64,000 nt of DNA from Halalkalibacter okhensis (GCF_000787375.1 NZ_JRJU01000017.1:42319-106318); one strand, 5' to 3'; counted from the stretch's first letter, positions 24,708 to 34,589 are shown. The notes: generated by a model from the sequence alone, not told the origin. A program made the numbers and translations.

Positions 24708-26903
24708 TTATCTTAAGCCTGCGGCGATTTGAACTTGAACTTGCATGGAATCTTGAACGAGGCCATCATTATGTCTTTGACTATTGAGAAAGTGTATACA
24801 AAAATGACCATTGTAATTATTGTTTCGGATGACATGGTCTCCATGTGGAAAGGAGTGCATAGCTGCTGCTAGTCTTCGGCCGTCCACTTCGACGATCACA
24901 GCTCTTGGTGTCCAAGAGAAAGCTCCGCCCCAAATTTCTCTCATAATTTGAGCATCTTGAGAAGTTAATGGCTCACTGTCAGCATGATTCCCACCCATCG
25001 TATGTCTTACATTAAAGGTCCGACCCGTTTGGAAATCGGTAATTTTGGCATTCTTTCCTGTGGAGAAAACATATCTAGCCTCCGTCCACCAATCTAGCAA
25101 TTCGCCATGTCTTGAGCTGACAACGGGTTTTACTGGAATATGATGGACAGGTACGGTCAAGACTTGGCCGATACGAAGCTGGCTATTATGATTCAGATTG
25201 TTCACCTGTAGGAGCTCGTTCATCGGAACTCCAAATTGCATCGCTAAATTCCATAAATTATCTCCGCTTTTGACTGTGTATGTTGTGTAGCTTATCGTTT
25301 TTTCTTGAGGGCTGCTAGGGGAACCAGCAGTTCCTGATCCAGGTACTTTTAATACTTGCCCCACATGAATTTGATCGCTTGAGAGATTGTTTAATTGTCT
25401 TAACCTATCAGGTGTGGTATTAAAACGATTGGCAATTGACCACAATGTATCGCCAGAACGAACCGTATAAAACTGTGTCGTAGCCTCCGGTTGAGGTGGC
25501 GTAGGCGGTGCTGATGGTTCTGATGGTGCAGGCGCAGGTGGTGAAATACTAGCCGCTTTACCACTTAGTTGATTTCTAGTTGAACTAGAGATGACACTAG
25601 TGCCGCCTACAATCTTGAGTGTATTTACGTGATTATTTTCCTTCATCCACTGCCCGACGGAATCTGGAACTGAATCTCGATTGGTTAAGAGGATGGGTGC
25701 TTTTTGCATAGCAGCAAGTGGCGATGCAGGTAAAGCATCAATAAAACTGCTACCACTAGCAACAAAGACCTGATTAGAATCAAACGTATCTTTGTACCTG
25801 TTTGCAATCTGAACACTAGTAGCAAATCGGTTAGGACCTGAAATACGTTCAATTTCATTGACGCCAATCTGATTCAATTGCGATCTAACTTGATTGCTAA
25901 TAGCACTTTCTCCACCAATAATGGTGACCTTTTTTATGTTCTTTTCTTGAATGAACTGTCTTACCGTACTAGGAAGCTGCTCTTTTTCTGTGAAAACAAT
26001 AGGAATTTGTTTGATCCCTGCATAAGGGGCAATGGCAAGAGCATCAGGAGAGTTGCTGTCACCTGTTGTTAAAATGATTTCTGCCGGCTTCGAATGGACT
26101 TCTCTAGCCATGTGTACGGATGTATCATAACGACTTTGTCCACTGATGCGAACGACTTGATACCCTTTTGCTTGTAATTGGTTAACGATGGATTGTGATA
26201 CGGCTTGTTCACCGCCAGCAATATACACGGTTTTAGGCTTAAGACGATCAATTTCGGCTGCTACGCTAGCAGGTAGTTGCGTTGATTGAGTCAATAGCAA
26301 AGGAGAATTATGTTTTTTTGCTAATACGCTTGCAGATAGTGCATCAATGGAAATGTCACCGCGCCCTAAAACAACCGTGTCAGCCTGTCCCCTCCAGCCA
26401 GCTTTAGAAATAACGACACTTGTATCGTACCGGCTTTGTCCAAACAGCTCGATGATTTCCTTTAATTCCGACCCACTTGGAACTTTGAGCGCCTGCCCAA
26501 CAAAGATTTCATCAGAAGTTAAGTTATTTAGATTTTTTAACTCGTTAACTGTTATGTTAAATCTAGAAGCTATAAGAAAAAGCGTGTCACCAGAAACGAC
26601 GGAATACGTTTCTGTTGGGACACTAATTTGACTCTGGGCGGAAACGGTCATTTGATCCTTATTTAAAGGGATAACGGCGACTAACATGGATCCAACTATT
26701 ACCTTCACTGAAAATATCTTAATTCGGTCAAATTGGCTAGCAACATAATGCTGCTTTGCTATAGGGATTTGACGATCTGGTTTGGGTTCAAGGAGTTCAC
26801 TTGCAAACTCCGACAAGGCTATATCGGTAGGATCTAAATAAATGACTAAGTTAAAACCATCTCTATAAGGAATTAATTCATGGCGTACAATATACAAACT
26901 CAT
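24708..26903 (-). CDS. Secreted LysM/CWB2 protein with conserved C-terminal domain
   Basis: 731 residues if ATG at 26903 is used. GGAGG is only 1 nt from that ATG but 7 nt from the in-frame TTG at 26897, so the TTG is a serious alternative start. Order: N-terminal segment shared with the GH18 protein (DGFNLVIYLDP..SEFASELL), hydrophobic segment (about 64-80), LysM 1 (about 97-140), three CWB2 repeats (about 150-435), a proline-rich linker, LysM 2 (about 470-515) and LysM 3 (about 535-580), and a C-terminal domain (about 595-731) with MGGNHADSEPLT, IWGGAFSWTPRAVIVEV and GHFCIHFLNSQRHNDG. I do not recognise that domain by name. Its HSFPHGDH...GHFCIHFLNS pattern is reminiscent of the HG..S.GC(I)R.N site of YkuD L,D-transpeptidases, but this is speculative. 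Confidence 0.85.
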   Translation of the reverse strand: MSLYIVRHELIPYRDGFNLVIYLDPTDIALSEFASELLEPKPDRQIPIAKQHYVASQFDRIKIFSVKVIVGSMLVAVIPLNKDQMTVSAQSQISVPTETYSVVSGDTLFLIASRFNITVNELKNLNNLTSDEIFVGQALKVPSGSELKEIIELFGQSRYDTSVVISKAGWRGQADTVVLGRGDISIDALSASVLAKKHNSPLLLTQSTQLPASVAAEIDRLKPKTVYIAGGEQAVSQSIVNQLQAKGYQVVRISGQSRYDTSVHMAREVHSKPAEIILTTGDSNSPDALAIAPYAGIKQIPIVFTEKEQLPSTVRQFIQEKNIKKVTIIGGESAISNQVRSQLNQIGVNEIERISGPNRFATSVQIANRYKDTFDSNQVFVASGSSFIDALPASPLAAMQKAPILLTNRDSVPDSVGQWMKENNHVNTLKIVGGTSVISSSTRNQLSGKAASISPPAPAPSEPSAPPTPPQPEATTQFYTVRSGDTLWSIANRFNTTPDRLRQLNNLSSDQIHVGQVLKVPGSGTAGSPSSPQEKTISYTTYTVKSGDNLWNLAMQFGVPMNELLQVNNLNHNSQLRIGQVLTVPVHHIPVKPVVSSRHGELLDWWTEARYVFSTGKNAKITDFQTGRTFNVRHTMGGNHADSEPLTSQDAQIMREIWGGAFSWTPRAVIVEVDGRRLAAAMHSFPHGDHVIRNNNYNGHFCIHFLNSQRHNDGLVQDSMQVQVQIAAGLR

Positions 26904-26964
26904 CCCTCCTCTGTCTAAGTTTCACAGAAGAAGGAATTGTTATGTATTCATTTTGGTGAACTCC

Positions 26965-27016
26965 GGGGTCAGACCCCTCTGCAGTACTGTACAGAACAAC
27001 AGAGGGGTCTGACCCC
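26965..27016. repeat. Inverted pair of GGGGTCAGACCCC elements
   Basis: Two 17-bp arms (GGGGTCAGACCCCTCTG and its exact complement) face each other across 18 bp, forming a long hairpin upstream of the LysM gene. The remaining 477-bp gap up to the Lrp gene is AT-rich. It contains a 68-codon frame (27145-27351) with no family resemblance, which I do not accept as a gene. Confidence 0.75.
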
Positions 27017-27380
27017 AATTATACGCTTGGGTTTGCATAAGTTATTGTAGGAAACTAACTGGTCTGTTTTCAGTGTGTCGGTAAGGAACTTGATGTGAGA
27101 GAATTCGTAGCGATGAGGGAGTTATTTTGTAAATTTCGAAAAGTTTGGTGATAAAATTCATGAAAAAGACATATAAAATCGTAAACTATTTTTTGTGTGT
27201 TAGGAATTCTCACAAAGAAATTATTATTCCAAAAAGATTGAATATTGCATTAGCTGAATTATTCACTTATAATGACGTTAGTCCAATTTACGAAATTTGC
27301 AGAAAAATATGTGAAATTATTAAATTTCGTAATAATAAACTAGTTTTCTAGCAAAATTCGTTATCGAAGAGAGTGGTCAG

Positions 27381-27833
27381 ATGAATAAATTAGATGAAAT
27401 TGATTTTTCAATTCTAGGATATTTACAAGAGAATGGAAAACGTTCCTATACGGAGATTGCCAAGTTGTTGAGCGTCAGTGAAGGAACGGTCCGAACGCGA
27501 ATTAACCGCATGTTAAAAGACGGGGTTTTCGAATTTATCATTCATATGGACCCAAACAAAATTGGATTAAATGTTCAAGTTATTATTGGAATTTCAACTA
27601 AGCTAGGGCTGCAGGAACAAATAGCAAGAACGCTCAACCAATTTCAAGAAGTTCGTTTTGTCGGTGCATTCTCGGGTCGTCACGACTTAATTTTACAAGC
27701 TTATTTTAAAAACAATGATGACCTTGTTCATTTTGTTAACAAAGAACTTGCTAATATGGATGGAGTTATTTCCGTTGATGTGAGCATTGAACTAAAGCAA
27801 TACAAAGATTCATTCTCCTATATAGTGAAATAA
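27381..27833 (+). CDS. Lrp/AsnC-family transcriptional regulator
   Basis: 150 residues. N-terminal winged HTH (LDEIDFSILGYLQENGKRSYTEIAKLLSVSEGTVRTRINRML, about 3-45) and C-terminal RAM/AsnC ligand-binding domain (about 60-145; the VRFVGAFSGRHDLILQAYF strand-turn region is characteristic). Members form octamers that respond to amino acids. It is transcribed toward the app oligopeptide transporter operon, whose own promoter region begins 20 bp downstream, so regulation of that operon in response to amino acids is a natural hypothesis. Confidence 0.92.
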   Translation: MNKLDEIDFSILGYLQENGKRSYTEIAKLLSVSEGTVRTRINRMLKDGVFEFIIHMDPNKIGLNVQVIIGISTKLGLQEQIARTLNQFQEVRFVGAFSGRHDLILQAYFKNNDDLVHFVNKELANMDGVISVDVSIELKQYKDSFSYIVK

Positions 27834-27851
27834 AATTAATTTTTTGAATCT

Positions 27852-27860
27852 TGCTATAAT
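27852..27860 (+). promoter_or_regulatory. Extended -10 promoter of the app operon
   Basis: TGCTATAAT, an extended -10, lies 68 bp upstream of the chosen appD start. No clear -35. Confidence 0.45.
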
Positions 27861-27927
27861 TAGTAATTTTAATTAAGGTAAAGCGATAATTTTTGCAAAG
27901 TCTTCTAAGATGAATGAGGTGAAGATG

Positions 27928-28917
27928 GTGACAAATCAGCCATTATTAGATGTCCGTAATTTAAAGACTTACTTTTATAAAAAGGGAAAAGAGCTTCCTG
28001 TTGTAGATGATGTGTCCTTTCAAGTACATGAAGGCGAAACCGTAGCCATCGTTGGGGAATCAGGGTCAGGTAAAAGTATGACAACCTTATCCATTATGCA
28101 GCTGGTTCCATCCCCAGGTGGAAAAACGGTTGGTGGAGAGATCTTGTTTAACGGTGACGATCTGTTAAAACACGGGCAGGACCGAATGTTTAAAGTTCGT
28201 GGAAATGATATCGGCATGATCTTCCAAGAACCGATGACGTCATTGAACCCTGTATTGACGATTGGTGATCAATTAATGGAAACGCTCATCTACCACAAGA
28301 AGCTCACGAAAAAACAAGCTTATGCGCGCGCAAAAGAAATGCTTGAGTTAGTAGGTTTCTCGAGAATAGATGAGATCTTGGCTGATTACCCGCACCGTTT
28401 ATCTGGAGGGATGCGTCAGCGCGTCATGATTGCCATGGCGATGAGTAATGATCCGAAGCTATTAATAGCGGATGAGCCCACAACCGCATTAGACGTAACC
28501 GTACAAGCTCAAATTTTAGATTTGATGCGTGGATTAAGTGATAAATTTAATTCTTCTATTATCCTTATTACTCACGACTTAGGTGTGGTTGCTGAACTGG
28601 CTGATCGAGTCGTTGTCATGTATGCAGGTCAAGTCGTAGAGGAAGCCGATATTGTTCCGTTATTTGATAAGCCGCTTCATCCATATACCGTTGGATTAAT
28701 GGAATCCGTTCCGAAACTAGATGTCGAGCAAGAACGGTTAACATCAATTGCCGGGAACGTACCAACTCCTGATAATTTTCCAAAGGGGTGTCGTTTTGTC
28801 ACACGTTGTCCTCTTGCATTAGATCGCTGTTCGAACGAGCAGCCTGAATTAATCGAAGTGGAACGAGGACGCAAGGTAAGATGTTTCTTGCACGAGGAAG
28901 GGAGAAACGATTCATGA
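27928..28917 (+). CDS. appD: Oligopeptide ABC transporter ATP-binding protein AppD
   Basis: 329 residues from the GTG at 27928; GAGGTG at 27916-27921 gives 6-nt spacing, whereas the ATGs at 27910 and 27925 are poorly placed. Walker [10 protein letters not shown]-loop [12 protein letters not shown], signature LSGGMRQR, Walker [15 protein letters not shown], and H-loop LITHDLG. The C-terminal oligo_HPY region has the Cys-containing [17 protein letters not shown] segment that binds an iron-sulphur or metal site in OppD-type proteins. First gene of a D-F-A-B-C operon, the same order as B. subtilis appDFABC. Overlaps appF by ATGA. Confidence 0.92.
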   Translation: MTNQPLLDVRNLKTYFYKKGKELPVVDDVSFQVHEGETVAIVGESGSGKSMTTLSIMQLVPSPGGKTVGGEILFNGDDLLKHGQDRMFKVRGNDIGMIFQEPMTSLNPVLTIGDQLMETLIYHKKLTKKQAYARAKEMLELVGFSRIDEILADYPHRLSGGMRQRVMIAMAMSNDPKLLIADEPTTALDVTVQAQILDLMRGLSDKFNSSIILITHDLGVVAELADRVVVMYAGQVVEEADIVPLFDKPLHPYTVGLMESVPKLDVEQERLTSIAGNVPTPDNFPKGCRFVTRCPLALDRCSNEQPELIEVERGRKVRCFLHEEGRNDS

Positions 28918-29948
28918 GTGTACAGCTAACCGAAAAAGAAAAATACACTAGTACAGACAACGATGTGTTGCTTGAAATAAATGGATTAAAAAAGTATTTT
29001 CCGATTAAAAAAGGTTTTTTTCAAAGAACGGTTGGGAATGTGAAAGCGGTTGATGGCATTACGTTCTCGATTAAAAAAGGCGAAACGTTTGGGCTTGTAG
29101 GAGAGTCAGGCTGCGGAAAGTCCTCAGCTGGTCGGACGATTATGCGATTATACGAGCCGACAGAAGGACAAATCATTTTTGATGGCAAAGATATTTCGAA
29201 GCTCAAAGAACGAGAACTTCTCAAATACCGTCGCGATATTCAAATGGTGTTCCAAGATCCGTTTTCTTCTTTAAACCCACGTAAAACAGTCGGTGCGATT
29301 TTAAAAGAGCCTTTAAGCGTTCACGGGCTTTACAAAGGGAAAGAACGGCAAGAATACATCGAAAAATTGATGGGAAAAGTCGGGCTGAACCCATCGTACA
29401 CAAATCGTTATCCGCACGAGTTCTCAGGTGGTCAACGTCAGCGGATTGGAATTGCAAGAGCACTTGCACTAAATCCGAAATTAATTATTGGGGATGAGCC
29501 TGTATCAGCGCTTGATGTATCGGTTCAATCACAAGTGTTGAATTTAATGAAAGACTTGCAAGAAGAGTTTGGCTTAACGTATTTGTTCATTGCCCACGAT
29601 TTAGGAGTCGTTAAACATATTTCCGATCGCATCGGGGTTATGTATCTAGGAAACATGATGGAGATTGCTAGTAAGCATGATTTGTATGCAGAACCACTTC
29701 ATCCATATTCTCAAGCTTTGTTATCGGCCGTGCCCAAATCTCATCCATCAGAGCGTAAGCGCGAGCGCGTCATTTTAAAAGGAGATATTCCAAATCCATC
29801 GAACCCGCCAACGGGCTGTGTGTTCCATACGCGTTGTCCAAAAGCGATGGATCATTGTAAGGTCGATATTCCTGAGTTCAGGGAAGTTCGAAAAGACCGG
29901 TTTGTCGCATGTCATTTGTACAATGATGACGTGTTGGAAGCTAAATAA
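28914..29948 (+). CDS. appF: Oligopeptide ABC transporter ATP-binding protein AppF
   Basis: 344 residues from the ATG at 28914, which overlaps the appD stop (ATGA) and has GAAGGGAG 10 nt upstream; the longer frame from 28881 lacks a ribosome site. Walker [10 protein letters not shown]-loop [12 protein letters not shown], signature FSGGQRQR, Walker [16 protein letters not shown]-loop FIAHDLG and an oligo_HPY tail [16 protein letters not shown]. Partner ATPase of AppD in a heterodimeric importer. Confidence 0.92.
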   Translation: MSVQLTEKEKYTSTDNDVLLEINGLKKYFPIKKGFFQRTVGNVKAVDGITFSIKKGETFGLVGESGCGKSSAGRTIMRLYEPTEGQIIFDGKDISKLKERELLKYRRDIQMVFQDPFSSLNPRKTVGAILKEPLSVHGLYKGKERQEYIEKLMGKVGLNPSYTNRYPHEFSGGQRQRIGIARALALNPKLIIGDEPVSALDVSVQSQVLNLMKDLQEEFGLTYLFIAHDLGVVKHISDRIGVMYLGNMMEIASKHDLYAEPLHPYSQALLSAVPKSHPSERKRERVILKGDIPNPSNPPTGCVFHTRCPKAMDHCKVDIPEFREVRKDRFVACHLYNDDVLEAK

Positions 29949-30097
29949 ACTAGGGGGAACAAGAAACCTCCTTTAATCTTTAAGATTTTCAGAAGATTCA
30001 TTTATATTCTGTAAGGGAGGTGTTGCCGAGCGAGGGGAGCTCAAACGGGAAGTGCAAATCAACCATTTGGAAAACAAAAAGTTAAGGGGGAAATACG

Positions 30098-31753
30098 ATG
30101 TTAAACAAGAAGTTGTTGATGCTGCTTGGTGTGGCGCTAGCATTTATGCTTGTTCTTGCTGCTTGTGGTGGCAATGATGATGCTCCAGCTGAAGATCCAG
30201 CTGAAGAGCCGACGGAAGAGACAGATGACGATGCTGCTGAAGGGGAAGCGGCTGCTGGTGGTAGTGTGATTTTAGGTACGTCAGGAGAGCCTGTAACGTT
30301 TAACCCATTATATTCACAAGACACTGCGTCTTCAGATGTTATTGATTTAATTCATCTTACACTTTTAGAGTCTGATGAAAATTTAGAATTACACCCATTG
30401 CTTGCGACGGAACTTCCTGAAATTAGCGAAGATGGGTTAGAGTACACTTTGTCCATTCATGAAGGCGTTACTTTCCATGATGGGGAAGGGCTAACTGCAG
30501 AAGATGTTAAGTTCACTTACGACATTTTTATTAATGAAGAATATACTGGTCCTCGTGCTGGTGATTTCACTGAGCTTGAAAGCATCGAAGTGGTAGATGA
30601 GTATACGGTAACATTTACATTAAATGAAGTTGATGCTAGTTTTGTTACTCGTTTAAGTAGTTATGGCATTCTTCCTAAGCATATTCTTGAAGATGTTCCA
30701 GTAGCTGATCTTGAAGAGCATATGGAATACAACCGTGATAACCCGATTGGTGCAGGTCCGTTTGAATTTGTTGAATACCAAGATGGACAATACATTGAGT
30801 TAGTTGCTTTTGATGACTATTTTGAGGGTCGTCCTCATCTTGATAAAGTAACGTTCCGTGTATTTGCTGATACAAACGCTGAGCTTTTAGCTTTTGAAAC
30901 TGGTGAAATTGATTGGATGATTTTACCTCCTAATGAAATCGCAACAGCAGAAACGTATGACCACGGTCGTATCTCTTCTGTTTTAGCATTACGTTATGAC
31001 TATATTGGTTGGAACAACGACCGTGCTCCATTTGATGATGTACGTGTTCGTCAAGCGTTAACAATGGCGATTGACCGTCAATTACTTGTTGATGAAATCA
31101 TGGATGGACGCGCAGAAGTTGCACATGCTCCTGCATCTCCACTTAGCTGGGCATACCCAGATGGTGTGACTGAATTTGACTATGATCCAGAAGGCGCTCT
31201 AGAGCTTTTAGCTGAAGCAGGTTGGGAGCCAGGTGCTGATGGAATCTTAGAAAAAGACGGAGAGAAGTTCTCTTTTGAAATTCTTTCAAACGATGGTAAC
31301 GTCGTTCGTCGTGATATCGGTGTTATCGTTCAACAAATGCTTGCTGAAATTGGTGTGGAAGCAAACCCTCGTCAAATGGAGTGGGGTGCATTCTTAGATC
31401 AAATCAACCCACCAAACTATGACTTTGACGCTGTTGTTCTTGCATGGAGCTTGGCATTAGACCCAGATCCAACAGCAATTTGGCATTCTCGTGAAATTGA
31501 AAATGGCCTAAACAACATCGCGTATCGTAATGACCGTGTGGATGAGTTAGCGGCTGGAAACAAGCGAATCATCGATCAAGATGAGCGTGCGGGTGTGATT
31601 GGTGAGATCTATGAGATTCTTGCTGAGGAGCAACCTTACACGTTCCTTTACTACCCAGAGCAACACATGTTACTTAACAACCGTATCGAAGGCTTCACTC
31701 ATCACCCACGTGTTAACATGTACAAAGTTAATGAGTGGTATGTATCTGAATAA
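30098..31753 (+). CDS. appA: Oligopeptide-binding lipoprotein AppA (SBP family 5)
   Basis: 551 residues. Lipobox LVLAACGG (Cys at about 23) after a short signal peptide, then an extremely acidic linker (DDAPAEDPAEEPTEETDDD) and the SBP_bac_5 fold, with LHEGVTFHDGEGLTAEDVKFTYD and VRQALTMAIDRQLLVDEIM typical of oligopeptide and nickel binding proteins. Captures extracellular peptides for AppBC. Strong acidity is common in surface proteins of alkaliphiles and halotolerant bacilli. Codon use appears highly adapted compared with neighbours, as expected for an abundant binding protein. A hairpin follows before the permease genes. Confidence 0.93.
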   Translation: MLNKKLLMLLGVALAFMLVLAACGGNDDAPAEDPAEEPTEETDDDAAEGEAAAGGSVILGTSGEPVTFNPLYSQDTASSDVIDLIHLTLLESDENLELHPLLATELPEISEDGLEYTLSIHEGVTFHDGEGLTAEDVKFTYDIFINEEYTGPRAGDFTELESIEVVDEYTVTFTLNEVDASFVTRLSSYGILPKHILEDVPVADLEEHMEYNRDNPIGAGPFEFVEYQDGQYIELVAFDDYFEGRPHLDKVTFRVFADTNAELLAFETGEIDWMILPPNEIATAETYDHGRISSVLALRYDYIGWNNDRAPFDDVRVRQALTMAIDRQLLVDEIMDGRAEVAHAPASPLSWAYPDGVTEFDYDPEGALELLAEAGWEPGADGILEKDGEKFSFEILSNDGNVVRRDIGVIVQQMLAEIGVEANPRQMEWGAFLDQINPPNYDFDAVVLAWSLALDPDPTAIWHSREIENGLNNIAYRNDRVDELAAGNKRIIDQDERAGVIGEIYEILAEEQPYTFLYYPEQHMLLNNRIEGFTHHPRVNMYKVNEWYVSE

Positions 31754-31762
31754 AGCCTTCAA

Positions 31763-31800
31763 GTAGTGGGGGGAAGGGGTGAATCCCTCCCCTTCCTACT
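31763..31800 (+). terminator. Intra-operon hairpin after appA
   Basis: AGTGGGGGGAAGGGG / CCCCTTCCTACT stem without a strong U-tract. It lies between appA and appB, where such structures commonly stabilise the binding-protein mRNA or partly terminate transcription. Confidence 0.6.
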
Positions 31801-31838
31801 CTACTAAATTATCTTGAGGGATTGTGAGGAATGTAATC

Positions 31839-32786
31839 ATGATTAGTTACATCATTAAGAGGGTCGTTATGATGATCCCAATACTATTTGGAATTTCCGT
31901 TCTATCATTTGCTATTATGTACGCTGCACCTGGTAAACCAGCAATTATGAACCTAGATCCAGAGATTCCTCCTGAAGTACGTGAGGCACAAATTGAACGA
32001 TTAGGATTAAATGATCCGATTCCGGTTCAGTATGTTCGTTGGTTAGGTAATGTTGCACAAGGTGACTTTGGTACATCCTATTCGAGAAAAATACCGGTTA
32101 CTGATATGATCTTAGACCGTTTACCGAACACGTTATTGTTGATGGCTTCATCCTTATTTATTGCAGCCATTATCGCCATACCGTTCGGGGTTATCTCAGC
32201 AACAAGGCAATATTCCTTGACCGATTACGGGGTAACGATGGGTTCCTTTGTTGGCCTAGCCACCCCTAACTTTTGGCTCGGTATTATGTTAATTATGTTA
32301 TTTTCTGTTCAATTAGGGTGGACACCGGTTGGTGGGGTAGCCACAATCGGCGCTGATTTTAGCATTTTGGATAGACTTCATCATTTAATCTTGCCTGCGT
32401 TTGTATTGGCAACGGCAGATATGGCTGGTCTTACTCGTTATACGCGTTCAAGTATGCTAGAGGTGGTTAATCAGGATTACATTCGTACGGCTCGTGCAAA
32501 AGGATTTCGCGAACGCCGTGTTATCTATAAGCATGGTCTACGGAACGGACTCATCCCTGTTATTACGATGTTTGGTTTAATGCTGCCAACGATGATTGGT
32601 GGTTCTGCAATTGTTGAGTCAGTCTTTAACTGGCCTGGGATTGGAAAAATGTTTATCGATGCGACATTCCAGCGTGATTATCCAGTCATCATGGCGATCA
32701 CGATGTTTGGGGCATTACTTACAGTCATCGGGAACTTGATTGCAGATATTTTGTATGCCGTTCTTGATCCGCGGATTGAATATTAA
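31839..32786 (+). CDS. appB: Oligopeptide ABC transporter permease AppB
   Basis: 315 residues from the ATG at 31839 (MISYIIKR), preferred over the GTG at 31824 because GAGGA (31826-31830) is 8 nt upstream. Six hydrophobic segments; EAA loop TRYTRSSMLEVVNQDYIRTARAKG...RNGLIPVIT is the BPD_transp_1 signature. The N-terminal SYIIKRVVMMIPILFGISVLSF segment is classic for the DppB/OppB family. Confidence 0.92.
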   Translation: MISYIIKRVVMMIPILFGISVLSFAIMYAAPGKPAIMNLDPEIPPEVREAQIERLGLNDPIPVQYVRWLGNVAQGDFGTSYSRKIPVTDMILDRLPNTLLLMASSLFIAAIIAIPFGVISATRQYSLTDYGVTMGSFVGLATPNFWLGIMLIMLFSVQLGWTPVGGVATIGADFSILDRLHHLILPAFVLATADMAGLTRYTRSSMLEVVNQDYIRTARAKGFRERRVIYKHGLRNGLIPVITMFGLMLPTMIGGSAIVESVFNWPGIGKMFIDATFQRDYPVIMAITMFGALLTVIGNLIADILYAVLDPRIEY

Positions 32787-32801
32787 GGAGGGACGAAGAG
32801 C

Positions 32802-33722
32802 ATGAGTTTACAACAACCACAGCTAGAAAAGATGGGACATGAGGTTGAAGACAGTCAAGTTCTCGGCGAACGTCGATCCCTCTTTTCCATTATTGTTGCA
32901 AAGTTTTTTCAAAATAAGTTAGCGGTTTTTGGGTTAGTCGTTTTAACAATCATTACGATTGCTTGTGTGTTAGCACCCTATTTTGCACCACATGATCCAG
33001 CATATCAAGATTTACGTAATCGTTTAGGGGCGCCAAGTGCTGAGCACTGGCTCGGTACCGATCATCTAGGTCGTGATTTATTCAGTCGTTTGCTATACGG
33101 TGGACAGGTTTCCTTGTATGTAGGCTTTGCCTCCATGGTTGGTGCGGTTACGATTGGTGCCGTAATTGGAGCGGTAGCTGGTTATTTTGGGGGATGGGTT
33201 GATGCGATTTTAATGCGCCTTGTTGACGTTATCCTTGCATTCCCGAACATTTTCTTACTGATTACGTTAGTGGCAATTTTAGATCCTAGTATTAATATTT
33301 TAATTTTGGTCTTTGCTTTGCTCAGTTGGACAGGAACCGCCCGTGTTGTTCGAGGAGAATTCTTATCCCTTAAGAAGCGAGAGTTCGTGCTAGCTTCTCG
33401 GACCATTGGGATGTCTAATATCCGGATTATCTTCTCGCAAATTTTGCCGAATGCATTAGGTCCGGTCATTGTTGCAGCAACGCTTGCAGTCGGGTCCTTT
33501 ATTTTAGCAGAATCGGCGTTAAGTTTCTTCGGTCTAGGCGTGCAGCCACCGAATGCATCGTGGGGCAACATGTTGACAGACTCCCAAAGTGTAACGATTT
33601 TCCGTAACGCTTGGTGGTATCCAACATTCCCTGGATTATTAATCTTAACGACCGTATTATGCTTTAACTTTATCGGGGATGGCCTGCGTGACGCGCTTGA
33701 TCCGCGGGTAGTCGAGAAGTAA
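32802..33722 (+). CDS. appC: Oligopeptide ABC transporter permease AppC
   Basis: 306 residues. Cytoplasmic N-terminus of about 40 residues, then six transmembrane segments. OppC_N segment ([19 protein letters not shown]), the [22 protein letters not shown] motif between helices 1 and 2, and the EAA loop [21 protein letters not shown]. Ends at a good terminator, closing the operon 16 bp after appB. Confidence 0.92.
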   Translation: MSLQQPQLEKMGHEVEDSQVLGERRSLFSIIVAKFFQNKLAVFGLVVLTIITIACVLAPYFAPHDPAYQDLRNRLGAPSAEHWLGTDHLGRDLFSRLLYGGQVSLYVGFASMVGAVTIGAVIGAVAGYFGGWVDAILMRLVDVILAFPNIFLLITLVAILDPSINILILVFALLSWTGTARVVRGEFLSLKKREFVLASRTIGMSNIRIIFSQILPNALGPVIVAATLAVGSFILAESALSFFGLGVQPPNASWGNMLTDSQSVTIFRNAWWYPTFPGLLILTTVLCFNFIGDGLRDALDPRVVEK

Positions 33723-33740
33723 GCTTTGGGTGGCTATAGG

Positions 33741-33775
33741 AGGAGGGCAGCGGCTAATGCCGCTGCTCTTCTGTT
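33741..33775 (+). terminator. Terminator of the app operon
   Basis: AGGGCAGCGG / CCGCTGCTCT stem with TAAT loop region, followed by TCTGTTT. Confidence 0.75.
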
Positions 33776-33805
33776 TCCTGCGGTGATGCAGTGCAGCGGT
33801 GCAGA

Positions 33806-33818
33806 GGGGTCAGACCCC
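33806..33818. repeat. GGGGTCAGACCCC palindrome
   Basis: Third locus of the same 13-bp palindrome, in the app-pcp gap. Confidence 0.65.
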
Positions 33819-33984
33819 GGGGAATAAATGGGGAATAATCCCGATGAAGGAGAATTCGCTCGCTCTGTCGTCGAAACTACTATTTAAGTTGACCAATAAT
33901 GCATTTCATAGCTGTTTTTCTAAAAGGAAAGTAGAATCATATCTAAACTCCCAACTAAAACCAACCATAATAGGAGGACCAACC

Positions 33985-34587
33985 ATGCGCGTACTACTTA
34001 CTGGCTTCGTGCCTTTTCTAAATCATGGCATCAACCCGACAGAAAAGATTGCCCGAGAGTTACATGGGCAGCTGATCGGAAGCAAACAAATCATCGGGGA
34101 AGTGCTCCCTGTGGCTTTCTCTCAATCAGCGACACAGCTGATTACATTATTTAAAGAACACAGACCTGATGCTGTCATCATGTTAGGGTTAGCTGCCGGG
34201 CGGAACCGGATCACACCGGAACGCATTGCGATTAATTGCAATGATGGTGATATAGATAATGAAGGAAGAGCCCTTCAAGATGCATCGATACGCGAGGACG
34301 GACCAGCTGCCTATTTCTCGACGCTGCCAATCAGGAAGATCGTCAACCAACTGAATGAAGCGTCCATCCCAGCTCAAATCTCCAATACAGCAGGAACCTA
34401 TCTTTGCAACAATATCATGTATCATATGCTAGATTACTTAGAGCAACAACGTCTTTGCTGTCCGGCTGGGTTTATTCATCTTCCGGCAAGTCATGAGCTT
34501 GCTGTCACGAATGCCCAACTGCCAAGCATGTCACAGCAAGAACTAACAAGAGCGGTAAGGGTTATAATCGAGTGCATCTCTGACTAA
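33985..34587 (+). CDS. pcp: Pyroglutamyl-peptidase I
   Basis: Cytoplasmic cysteine peptidase of family C15, removing N-terminal pyroglutamate from peptides. 200 residues from the ATG at 33985 (MRVLLTGFVPF), which has AGGAGG 9 nt upstream; the longer open frame upstream lacks the family N-terminus and is not coding. Catalytic Glu in GRNRITPERIAINCND, Cys in SNTAGTYLCNNIMYH and His in GFIHLPASHE. Length is close to the family's 200-215. Adjacent to the oligopeptide importer, so it may process imported peptides, but it has its own start region and terminator. Confidence 0.93.
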   Translation: MRVLLTGFVPFLNHGINPTEKIARELHGQLIGSKQIIGEVLPVAFSQSATQLITLFKEHRPDAVIMLGLAAGRNRITPERIAINCNDGDIDNEGRALQDASIREDGPAAYFSTLPIRKIVNQLNEASIPAQISNTAGTYLCNNIMYHMLDYLEQQRLCCPAGFIHLPASHELAVTNAQLPSMSQQELTRAVRVIIECISD

Positions 34588-34589
34588 AA

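Noticed and set aside
27145..27351. 68-codon open frame upstream of the Lrp gene
   Set aside because: No convincing ribosome site, AT-rich composition, and no recognisable motif; probably chance.
33799..33984. N-terminal extension of pyroglutamyl peptidase
   Set aside because: Contains the GGGGTCAGACCCC repeat; AGGAGG and the family N-terminus point to ATG 33985.
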